Of a DNA stretch of 64,000 nt, positions 25,496 through 32,487 are shown piece by piece. Under the pieces are notes generated by a model, which saw nothing but the letters and a program-made list of their open reading frames with translations, was not told the DNA's origin and did no database searches. The translations under genes were made by a program, and so were the position numbers. Positions within the stretch are counted from its first letter, which is position 1. Each line of letters begins with the position of its first letter. This DNA is from Bisbaumannia sp015645095 (lineage in GTDB: Bacteria; Pseudomonadota; Gammaproteobacteria; Pseudomonadales; Halomonadaceae), in NCBI GenBank assembly GCA_036871055.1, contig CP141893.1:124001-188000 (forward strand). Direction: 5' to 3'.

Positions 25496-26599
25496 ATGAG
25501 TAACCAGGCGCCGGATCTGCCGCAGCCCGAGCTGTCTCAGCCTCATCGTGCGGGCGATACCCAGGCGATTCCCGGGGGGCGTATTACCTATCTGGCGCCC
25601 TTGCCCTTGTCGACGGGCCATCCCCCTTTGGATAACAGCAAGGCCGTCAGCGAGTGTAATGATACCTGGCTGGACTTCGGGGGGGGGTGGCCAAGCGTAT
25701 CTGTATGGCAGACTATTACAGGGGGAGTATTCACGATTTTTTTACTCTGCACACTAGTCTTACCTGCGATTAGCTTTTTGATATTCCCCTCCAACATAGC
25801 CAAGGGTGTGAATGAAGGTTTTTTTTTGGCGGGAATAATCGGTGGACCAGTGCTCTTGCTGATCTCATATCTTGGTTATTACGCTGGAATGAAGCGCCTG
25901 AAAAACAGCATCCCTATCCGCTTTAATCGTCAGCGGCGGGAGGTCTGCTTTACCCTGACCGATACGCAGGAAACCGTCTTCGTGCCCTGGGAGTCCCTGA
26001 TGGCCTGGGTGGTGGAAGCCCGTGGGGCAACCCAGTATGGCGTACAGCAGCAGTATGGCATGGGCGTCGGCTATGCCCACCCGGAGACGGGCCAGTGGTT
26101 GAAACTCGAGTACATGACGGCGGGCCTGCCCCTGGCGATCAGTAACTGGGAAGCGATCCGCGCCTATATGGACTACGAGATCCACTCGCTGCACGAGATC
26201 CAGGATCCCCACCTGCCACGCGGCGAGGACGATCCACCCTGGGAGGGAGTGCATACCCTGCGCAATGCACGGCGCCGGATGCGTGAGCGCCGTACCAAGG
26301 GGGAGGTCGGGCCCATTTTTACCTTCTTCTGGTATGCCTACCATGTGATCGAGCTATGGAACCTCCCCGGCTACCTGACGGAGTGGGAAGCCAAGCGCCT
26401 GAGGAAATCGCGTCCCAAGTTGCGTCCGCCGGAGGTGGAGGCGTGGTCCCAGCCCCTGCCCAAGGAGCAGTGGGCCCAGCCCAGCGAGGAGCTGGTGCGG
26501 CTCTCCGCCGAGGTACGGCGGATTCGTGAGCGCGACCCGCAGCGTCCCGTCGAGGAGATCTTCACCGAGGCCTATCGCCGCCAGGGCATCGAGGCCTGA
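25496..26599 (+). CDS. DUF6708-like membrane protein c (transposon cargo)
   Basis: 367 aa. A near-duplicate of protein b: same N-terminus (one or two substitutions), same loop IPIRFNRQRREVCF, same C-terminus. The membrane hairpin (bases 25729-25862) is different in sequence and 3 residues shorter: GGVFTIFLLCTLVLPAISFL against GGVCGIALLCILVLPALIFL at its start, then wholly different. ATG 25496 has the same AAAAGGAACGCGACT leader as b. Third and last of the array; probable immunity paralogue with altered specificity (inference). Confidence 0.72.
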   Translation: MSNQAPDLPQPELSQPHRAGDTQAIPGGRITYLAPLPLSTGHPPLDNSKAVSECNDTWLDFGGGWPSVSVWQTITGGVFTIFLLCTLVLPAISFLIFPSNIAKGVNEGFFLAGIIGGPVLLLISYLGYYAGMKRLKNSIPIRFNRQRREVCFTLTDTQETVFVPWESLMAWVVEARGATQYGVQQQYGMGVGYAHPETGQWLKLEYMTAGLPLAISNWEAIRAYMDYEIHSLHEIQDPHLPRGEDDPPWEGVHTLRNARRRMRERRTKGEVGPIFTFFWYAYHVIELWNLPGYLTEWEAKRLRKSRPKLRPPEVEAWSQPLPKEQWAQPSEELVRLSAEVRRIRERDPQRPVEEIFTEAYRRQGIEA

Positions 26600-26644
26600 T
26601 CGACCGACTACTGCCGGCGCCGCCGGAAGAAGTTATCCACACCC

Positions 26645-26722
26645 GGTGCCACACGGAACGTGGCGCCCATTCTCCCCCGCCAGGGAAGGCGCCCGACCGT
26701 CTTCCCCGGCGGTAGCGTGGCC
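26645..26722 (+). repeat. Immunity-spacer repeat, copy 5
   Basis: Full copy after protein c. It runs into 26723-26751, which matches the region upstream of genes E, before being cut by the right ISAs1 copy at 26752. Confidence 0.78.
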
Positions 26723-26751
26723 AACGGTTCTCCGCGGAATGGCGCCCCCTG

Positions 26752-27993
26752 CAGGGAAAACGCATGAAAAACCGCGCTACGACGGGCGTCGTAGCGCTTT
26801 ACCAGTAGGATCTAATGTGGTCATCTAACGCCTTTTTCTCATGGATGACCCGATGCTGACACCGTCCCTTATGCACCATTTATCGATCGTTCCCGACTTC
26901 CGCCAGGCTTGGAAAGTGCAGCATCAGCTGTCGGATATCCTGTTCCTGACGGTCTGTGCGGTGATCTGTGGTGCAGAGGGTTGGGACGAGATCGAGGACT
27001 TTGGCCATGCGAAGCTCGACTTTCTCCGCCAGTACGGTGATTTTGAGGCTGGCGTGCCCAGCCATGACACCTTGGCCAGGGTCATGGCCCTGGTGAACGC
27101 TGAGCAACTGCAAAGCGCGTTTGCCGAATGGATGAAGGCCTGCCATGACGTGACGGAAGGCGCGGTAGTGGCCATTGATGGCAAGACGCTACGTGGGTCG
27201 TACTGCCGAGGGAAAGGCAAAGGTGCGATCCACATGGTCAGTGCCTTTAGCGCGGCGAATGGTGTGGTGCTGGGTCAGGTCAAGACGGCGGAGAAATCCA
27301 ACGAGATTACGGCGATCCCCGAGCTGCTCAAGCTTCTTAACCTGCAAGGCTGCTTGGTGACTATCGATGCCATGGGGTGCCAGAAGAAGATTGCCACAGA
27401 GGTGCTGCAAAAGGGGGCTGATTATCTGCTGTCAGTGAAGGACAATCAGCCGGCCTTGGCTGATGCCTTCGAGGCCGCGTTTCCCATGGCCAAGGTTGCC
27501 AGCTTCACGGGCGACTCCTATGTCACGGATGAGAAGAACCGGGGGCGGCAAGAGACCCGCTACCATATCGTCAGTGAAATCACCGATGAATTTCAGGAGC
27601 TTAGCTATGAGTGGCCTGGGATGAAAACGGTGGGTGTGGTGATGAGCTTTCGCCAGGAAGGTGACGGTGCACCGGAGACACCAATGATCCGTTACTACAT
27701 CAGCTCAGCCGAGCTGAGCGCCCATCAGCTTGCCGAGGCGGCTCGCCAGCATTGGTTTGTCGAGAATAAACTCCACTGGTCCCTGGATGTGGCGCTGCGC
27801 GAAGATGCCTGCAAAATCCATCGTGGTCAGGCCGCTGAAAATCTCGCCAGGGTGCGTCATATCGCCTTGAATTACCTCAAGGGAGAGAAGCGTTTCAAAG
27901 GCGGAATCCGGCGGAAGCAGAAGAAAGCCGCGCTGGATGAGACCTATCTGGCCGACATTCTCGCGGTGTGACAGCTTTCATGCGTTTTCCCTG
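26752..27993 (+). mobile_element. ISAs1-family insertion sequence, right copy
   Basis: 1242 bp, same ends and orientation as the left copy. Its outer end (27993) is followed by the ATCCGTCTGC target copy; its inner end follows GCGCCCCCTG. Confidence 0.92.
26841..27971 (+). CDS. ISAs1-family transposase, right copy
   Basis: 376 aa, identical to the left copy except for one residue in GHAKLDFLRQ. Intact with the same catalytic motifs (IDGKTLRGSY, DAMGCQ, WFVENKLHWSLD). Either transposase can act on both pairs of ends. Confidence 0.93.
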   Translation: MDDPMLTPSLMHHLSIVPDFRQAWKVQHQLSDILFLTVCAVICGAEGWDEIEDFGHAKLDFLRQYGDFEAGVPSHDTLARVMALVNAEQLQSAFAEWMKACHDVTEGAVVAIDGKTLRGSYCRGKGKGAIHMVSAFSAANGVVLGQVKTAEKSNEITAIPELLKLLNLQGCLVTIDAMGCQKKIATEVLQKGADYLLSVKDNQPALADAFEAAFPMAKVASFTGDSYVTDEKNRGRQETRYHIVSEITDEFQELSYEWPGMKTVGVVMSFRQEGDGAPETPMIRYYISSAELSAHQLAEAARQHWFVENKLHWSLDVALREDACKIHRGQAAENLARVRHIALNYLKGEKRFKGGIRRKQKKAALDETYLADILAV

Positions 27994-28280
27994 ATCCGTC
28001 TGCTGGCCCGGTAACGACTCAGCGGCGTACCAGCCTGCGTAACCATTTTGGCGATGCTGCGAGCGCCAGCAGAACCATTACTGACGGCATGCGCTTCGAC
28101 AACTTGGTCCAGCAGCTTCTGCTCAGCCTCACAGGGTCTTCTATCCCGGTCACGCCAGGCCCGGTAGCTACTGCGATGCACCCCAAACACCTGACACAAG
28201 TGCTGCACCGCATAGCTCTCTTCAAGTCGCTCGATTATCGAGAATTGCTCAGGGAGTCCGACATCAAGAGAGCGGTAGCC
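27994..28280 (-). pseudogene. IS3-family transposase orfB, 5' part
   Basis: Encodes YRSLDVGLPEQFSIIERLEE then CQVFGVHRSSYRAW, the N-terminal HTH-like part of IS3 OrfB, entered from orfA by a -1 shift at the A6G slippery run (28281-28286 on the plus strand as T6). It is cut at 28003 by the composite transposon; the catalytic part lies at 19956-20590. Confidence 0.82.
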
Positions 28281-28546
28281 TTTTTTAATATTTCCTTCTC
28301 TTCCTCCACCCGACGCAGCTTGCGTTTCAGCTCCTGAATTTCACGCTGTTCCGGCGTCAGAGCCTCACCTTTCAGCGGTGCCTTGCCTGCCCGCTCAGCC
28401 CGCAGTCTGCGTACCCAATACTCCATGGTGGATTTGCCAACACCCATGGCCTCACACGCTGCCTTCAGCGTGTAACCCTGGTCAACCACGAGCTGGGCCG
28501 CCTCCAAGCGAAATTCCGGGCTGAACGTTCTCTTCTTCGTCATCAT
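28235..28546 (-). CDS. IS3-family orfA
   Basis: 103 aa. Starts MMTKKRTFSPEFRLEAAQLV, an IS3-type HTH (YTLKAACEAMGVGKSTMEYW), and continues into a leucine-zipper helix with KRKLRRVEEEKEILKKATAL. It ends at 28235 after overlapping orfB. The A AAA AAG run at 28281-28286 is the usual place for programmed -1 frameshift to OrfAB. OrfA remains intact although OrfB is split, so it may act only as an inhibitor or be inert. Confidence 0.88.
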   Translation of the reverse strand: MMTKKRTFSPEFRLEAAQLVVDQGYTLKAACEAMGVGKSTMEYWVRRLRAERAGKAPLKGEALTPEQREIQELKRKLRRVEEEKEILKKATALLMSDSLSNSR

Positions 28547-28737
28547 CTGCACCTGACTGTCTATGGGAGTGATCATACACTCAAAATCAGGTGGCCAGAT
28601 TCACTATGCCACTACAGGCGGTGACGAAATCGATATCAAAGTCACGCTTGAAGTATAATGGAAACATGCACTCTATCCTTGAGACGGTGGTGTGCTATGT
28701 AAGCACTCGGGGTTGGGTTAAGGGTGGCTATGGCGGC

Positions 28738-29136
28738 TCATCCCTTGATCGTTTCTTCCTGAGAGTCTTCGTTGGCAGGCTGTTTCGCTGCGGTCATGGC
28801 CGCATCCTGGTTAGCCGCTTCTACGCTAGTGATGTACTGGAAGCCCCGCTTACGAAGATAGCCTCTGCGCCAGTCATTCCCCTTCGCCCCCGAATACAGG
28901 AATAGGGCCAGCTGCATGGCCCACATGAAGTAGACGCCCCCCATGTTGGCGTAATAAAAGAAGAACTCTTCTATGCTGACGAATAGCACCAGCAGGCCGA
29001 GCAGGGAAAAGCCCACTACCCACATCTTTTTCACCATGGCCCAGATCCAGCAGAAGAAAAAGGCTGGCCAGCTGATGCCTCGCTTGACGGCTCTGACTCC
29101 ATAGGCAGGATGTTCATAGATATCGAATTGCTTCAC
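28738..29136 (-). CDS. Gene C: DUF2628-like membrane protein, copy 2
   Basis: 132 aa, identical to copy 1 through residue about 114 and then different (AAKQPANEDSQEETIKG against TAKQPDSEGHQEGAIKG). Same three helices and WPAFFFCWIW motif. Intact; upstream gene D and downstream IS-split gene B. Confidence 0.75.
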   Translation of the reverse strand: MKQFDIYEHPAYGVRAVKRGISWPAFFFCWIWAMVKKMWVVGFSLLGLLVLFVSIEEFFFYYANMGGVYFMWAMQLALFLYSGAKGNDWRRGYLRKRGFQYITSVEAANQDAAMTAAKQPANEDSQEETIKG

Positions 29137-29243
29137 TGTGATAGCCTCGCTATTCCGTTAGGGGTTGCTATTTCCATATGAGGGTTGATGCCCGGCATGG
29201 GGGTATGCCGCCTGTTATTGATAGGCATGACCCATGAGAGCAT

Positions 29244-29271
29244 GCCCCGGCGAAGATCTCTTCGACGGGGC
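29244..29271. promoter_or_regulatory. Conserved hairpin between genes D and C, copy 2
   Basis: Exact copy of the hairpin at 9874-9901 within a gap that is itself identical over about 165 bp. Confidence 0.4.
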
Positions 29272-29304
29272 ACTGCGGTGACGAATATCTTGTGCCTCTG
29301 CTTG

Positions 29305-29733
29305 CTACGCCGGTTCGTCGCTGGGCTGCGCTGCCTTGCCCCGTGAGGAGAGTGCTAGTCGTAGGGGTTTGATCTTCTTGGCATCGGAGGACGCCGACAG
29401 CATCATAAATACCGCTGGAGTCATCACGACGACCATCACGCCGATGGGAACCAAGCCAAAGAAGCTGCCGATCCCCACCAGGAAGGCCGCCAGCCCCGAT
29501 ACCGTGACCAGGGTCGAGCCTTTCCCGGTGACCTTTTCGACATTATCCAGGTGGGCGGCCAGGTCCGAGTGCTGGGTGTCACTCAGCTGACCCTGGTGGT
29601 CACACTGGGGGCAAGGCACTGACTGGGCTTCCTTCAGGGCCTTCGAGGCGTTCCAGTTGAGAGGCCAGGTACCCTGGCAAGCCGGACAGGTGAGAACGGC
29701 CATGGTATCCAGCGGGAATTTTTCCTTCTTCAT
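29305..29733 (-). CDS. Gene D: zinc-ribbon membrane protein, copy 2
   Basis: 142 aa; CPAC and CPQC pairs and two membrane helices as in copy 1. Visible differences: MKKEKF, NWNASKALKEA, DHQGQL and LAAHLDN. Intact. It lies 33 bp downstream of gene E copy 2, so the two are likely cotranscribed. Confidence 0.7.
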   Translation of the reverse strand: MKKEKFPLDTMAVLTCPACQGTWPLNWNASKALKEAQSVPCPQCDHQGQLSDTQHSDLAAHLDNVEKVTGKGSTLVTVSGLAAFLVGIGSFFGLVPIGVMVVVMTPAVFMMLSASSDAKKIKPLRLALSSRGKAAQPSDEPA

Positions 29734-29766
29734 CGTATGTTCTTCCTTGAGTCACTCGTGTGGTAG

Positions 29767-31098
29767 TCAGGCTTGGCAGTGCCTGAAGGGCAGCGTTCGG
29801 TACGCCGAATGAGGCGCGGGCACCGCCTCGACACCGAAGCGTTGCTCGATATCGCCCATCTCGATGAACTGCTCGCCGCGCTGGTAGGCAGCGCGTAGCT
29901 TCTCACTGAGTTCGCTCACCTGCCGGGAGGGCTTGGCCCACTGTGCCTTGGGCAGCGGCTTGGACCACTCGGCCAACCAGTCCTGGGGAACCGCCTTGGG
30001 CAGCACGTGCTTCATGCGGTATTCGGTGTACCAGTGGGCGAGGCGGGCGTGCTCCCAGCGGCGCTTGCGGCGGAAGCGCCGCCAGCGGGCCATGTCGTTG
30101 GTGCGCTCACATGCCGCTTTTTCACGGGCCACGTAGGCGTCGTACCACTCCAGGCCCCACTCCTGGGCCGAGGGGGTAATGGCCTCGGGGCCCTCCTCCA
30201 TAAAGCGGCGAATATACTCCCACTGGGCCAGCGCCCCCGGCAGGCCGCCGACGCCGACGACGATACCGGCTCCGGGCAGGGTATAACCCGGGCGCTCGGG
30301 ATCGGGGGGCAGCAGGGCGAAGTTCCAGCCGAAGCCGGTGACGGCCCCGGCGCTGAGGCTGGGGTTGAAGACCGCCAGGGCGATCATGTCCTCCCAGGGC
30401 ACCAGTACCGTCTGGCGCTCCTGGCCGGCGCGCTTGCGGCAGAAGTCATAGAAATGGGGATAGAGGGGAAGAAAGGCCAGGGAGGCGATATGCAGAAGCA
30501 GCAACTTAAGAGGGAAGGTCGCTTCCGGAGTGACTACCCAGCCAGCAATCTCTATGAATAGCAGGAGTCCGGACGCGCCAGCTGCTACCCATGTGAAAGA
30601 GCCTAACCACATATTAGTGGGGTTGGGTAGCCAAAGTCGCTTCCCCGGGCTGTCCACCACAAAGGCCACTTCACGGCGCTGGCGATGCAGTCGAATAGGG
30701 GGGGTGCGCTTAAGGATTACATTGCCCATAACGATGGCCAAGATAAAAACGAAGAGGCAAAGCATGTAAAGCCCTCCCCCTAAAAAAGCTACTAACTGTA
30801 CTGGCAGCGATCCTTTGTAAAGAGCCATAAGCAGCAGCACTGTTCCAAAGGCAGTCATGACTGCTATTAGTCCACTAAATATATGTCCCGCAGTTAATAA
30901 GCTTTCGTGGTTGGCCCCCTGGAGAAGATCCATGGTGGTCTCGTCGTGGCGAACGTCGATATGGGCGACGTCCACCCCCTGCTCGCTATCGGTGGGCAGG
31001 GGCAGGGGGCTTAGGCAGTACTGCTCGCCGCCGGCGCGGCTTTCCCGCTCGCCGGCGCGCATGGGGGGCAGCGAATCGTCGATGGTTGGTTTGGGCAT
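29767..31098 (-). CDS. Gene E: DUF6708-like membrane protein, copy 2
   Basis: 443 aa, the same length as copy 1. Residues 1-58 and from about 196 on are almost identical to copy 1, and so is the loop RLHRQRREVAFVVD between the two membrane hairpins. The membrane segments (about 72-125, SGLIAVMTAFGTVLLLMALY and after; about 162-190) are strongly different. The pattern repeats what is seen in proteins b and c. Probable immunity-related membrane protein; position next to DUF6708-like d supports it. Confidence 0.72.
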   Translation of the reverse strand: MPKPTIDDSLPPMRAGERESRAGGEQYCLSPLPLPTDSEQGVDVAHIDVRHDETTMDLLQGANHESLLTAGHIFSGLIAVMTAFGTVLLLMALYKGSLPVQLVAFLGGGLYMLCLFVFILAIVMGNVILKRTPPIRLHRQRREVAFVVDSPGKRLWLPNPTNMWLGSFTWVAAGASGLLLFIEIAGWVVTPEATFPLKLLLLHIASLAFLPLYPHFYDFCRKRAGQERQTVLVPWEDMIALAVFNPSLSAGAVTGFGWNFALLPPDPERPGYTLPGAGIVVGVGGLPGALAQWEYIRRFMEEGPEAITPSAQEWGLEWYDAYVAREKAACERTNDMARWRRFRRKRRWEHARLAHWYTEYRMKHVLPKAVPQDWLAEWSKPLPKAQWAKPSRQVSELSEKLRAAYQRGEQFIEMGDIEQRFGVEAVPAPHSAYRTLPFRHCQA

Positions 31099-31229
31099 GG
31101 TGCGTCAAATCCCTTGGTGGTTATCGCCAGGCCGTCAGTGACATGGCTGGCCAGTTGCCGACCTTCCAGCGGGTGAGAAAGCGATCGCCGAGGGCGGATA
31201 GGGCACGCCACTCCGCGGAGAGCCGTTGA

Positions 31230-31306
31230 CCACGCTACCGCCGGGGAAGACGGTCGGGCGCCTTCCCTGGCAGAGGGAGAATGGGCGCCACGCTCCGTGT
31301 GGCACC
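31230..31306 (-). repeat. Immunity-spacer repeat, copy 6
   Basis: Minus-strand copy between DUF6708-like gene d and gene E copy 2. The surrounding gap 31099-31351 otherwise matches the equivalent gap 11729-11860 of module 1. Confidence 0.75.
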
Positions 31307-31351
31307 GGGTGTGGATAACGTCTTCCGGCGGTGCCGGCAGTAGTCGGTCGA

Positions 31352-32473
31352 TCAGGCCTCGATGCCCTGGCGGCGATAGGCCTCGGTGAAGATCTCCTCG
31401 ACGGGACGCTGCGGGTCGCGCTCACGAATCCGCCGTACCTCGGCGGAGAGGCGAACCAGCTCCTCGCTGGACTGGGCCCACTGCTCCTTGGGCAGGGGCT
31501 GGGACCACTCATCGAGGCTAGCCGGCAGGGTCTTGCGTCCCGCCTTCTGGATCACGCGGATTTCCCATTCGGCCAGATAAAAGGGTATCGTCCAGAGATC
31601 GAGGATATGCCACAGGTACCATAGGGTGACCTTGAACAGGCCGATCTCTCCCTCGCGGTGGCGGCGATGCAAGCGCCGGCGGGCGTGGTGGAAGGTATGC
31701 ACACCCTCATAGGGTGGATCCCCGGCTTGATGCAGCCCCTGCGGGTCTTGGATGTCCTCGCGGGTATGGACCTCGTACTCCATATAGGCCCGCACCGACT
31801 CCCATAGGCCCAGCGCCAGTGGCATGCCGGATTGCCGCAGCTCGAGAAAGTGTTGCTGGCCCGTTTCGGGATCGATGAAGCCAAGACCCAACCCATACTG
31901 GCGTTGCACACCATACTGGGTGACGCCCTGCGCCTGGGTCACCCAGGCCGCCACGCTCTCCCAGGGCACGATGATCGGTGGCTTGCCCCCGCCCGGTGCG
32001 AAGGCCACCTCGCGTCGCTGGCGGTGGAAACGGGTGGGAATATCGGTGCGGAACTTGAAGTGGTAGCGAGCTTTAATAAACAAGGCCAGGGCAAGTGATA
32101 GCCCCCCCCCCCATAGCCCCATTCCGAGCGTGAGATTGAAGAAAGCCATGAACTCACTGGAAAACGTGAGGTCCCCGCCGGAGGTCATCCACCCAAGTAC
32201 CAAAGGCGTAAGTAAAGCAAACCATAGGAAGCTAATGAATGGTATGCCCAAAGTGAACTGCCAGGTAAATGGGGTGGGGAGGCTTCCACCAAAGTCCAGG
32301 TAAGTCGCGTTTACCTCGCCGATGGCTTGGTTGAAATCCACCGGTAGCGAGCCTGTGGGTAAGGGGGCGGGCGCAAGGTAGGTGATTTTGCCACCGGGAA
32401 TGGTCTCGCTATCCCCGGCCTGGTGGGGCTGAGTGATATCGGGACGAGCTTGCTGGGGTGCCTTGGCTGCCAT
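31352..32473 (-). CDS. DUF6708-like membrane protein d, probable immunity to toxin 2
   Basis: 373 aa. PGGKITYLAPAPLPTGSLPV at the N-terminus, two hydrophobic stretches (about 70-98 and 112-130), IPTRFHRQRREVAFA, IIVPWESVAAWV, YGVQRQYGLGLGF and the C-terminus WSQPLPKEQWAQSSEELVRL shared with proteins a-c. Its ATG lies 14 nt after the toxin 2 stop, the standard position of the cognate immunity gene. VasX-type pore formers are neutralised by inner-membrane proteins (TsiV2), which fits the predicted topology. Neutralisation itself is inferred. Confidence 0.72.
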   Translation of the reverse strand: MAAKAPQQARPDITQPHQAGDSETIPGGKITYLAPAPLPTGSLPVDFNQAIGEVNATYLDFGGSLPTPFTWQFTLGIPFISFLWFALLTPLVLGWMTSGGDLTFSSEFMAFFNLTLGMGLWGGGLSLALALFIKARYHFKFRTDIPTRFHRQRREVAFAPGGGKPPIIVPWESVAAWVTQAQGVTQYGVQRQYGLGLGFIDPETGQQHFLELRQSGMPLALGLWESVRAYMEYEVHTREDIQDPQGLHQAGDPPYEGVHTFHHARRRLHRRHREGEIGLFKVTLWYLWHILDLWTIPFYLAEWEIRVIQKAGRKTLPASLDEWSQPLPKEQWAQSSEELVRLSAEVRRIRERDPQRPVEEIFTEAYRRQGIEA

Positions 32474-32487
32474 GCTAATGCCTTGTG

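Larger units (their letters stand above)
20591..27993. mobile_element. ISAs1-type composite transposon carrying T6SS immunity genes
   Basis: 7403 bp. Two directly repeated 1242-bp ISAs1-family copies bound a 4919-bp cargo: an orphan VasX-like toxin C-terminus, three tandem DUF6708-like genes and their spacer repeats, all on the plus strand, opposite to the surrounding T6SS genes. The outer ends carry a perfect 10-bp target duplication within IS3 orfB. The cargo's right end (26723-26751) matches the sequence found upstream of genes E at 11830-11857 and 31200-31229, so the cargo was cut out of a related T6SS module. Confidence 0.88.
20581..28003. repeat. 10-bp target duplication flanking the composite transposon
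   Basis: ATCCGTCTGC at 20581-20590 directly before the left outer inverted repeat, and again at 27994-28003 directly after the right outer one. The inner IS ends are flanked by unrelated sequence (TTCGACACGG at 21833; GCGCCCCCTG before 26752). One duplication around both IS copies means the whole 7.4-kb unit moved together. Confidence 0.9.
19948..28616 (-). mobile_element. IS3-family element, split by a composite transposon
   Basis: The ends are inverted (TGTAGTGG at 19948; CCACTACA ending at 28616) and flanked by a 3-bp GGC duplication, as usual for IS3-family elements. Removing the inner insertion (20591-27993 plus one 10-bp target copy) leaves a 1256-bp IS with orfA and orfB in the -1 frameshift arrangement. 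It interrupts gene B of module 2. Comparison with copy 1 (9246-9248) confirms the empty site. Confidence 0.88.
28617..31306. repeat. Duplicated block R2, copy 2
   Basis: Second copy of 9246-11934. It starts with the 5' end of gene B (28617-28667), then genes C, D, E and the spacer repeat. The DUF6708-like gene d and toxin 2 lie beyond it, in place of the module 1 toxin. Confidence 0.85.

Noticed and set aside
21833..26751. The cargo as two independent ISAs1 insertions at unrelated times
   Set aside because: Independent insertions would each show a target duplication around the single IS; only the outer ends share the 10-bp repeat.
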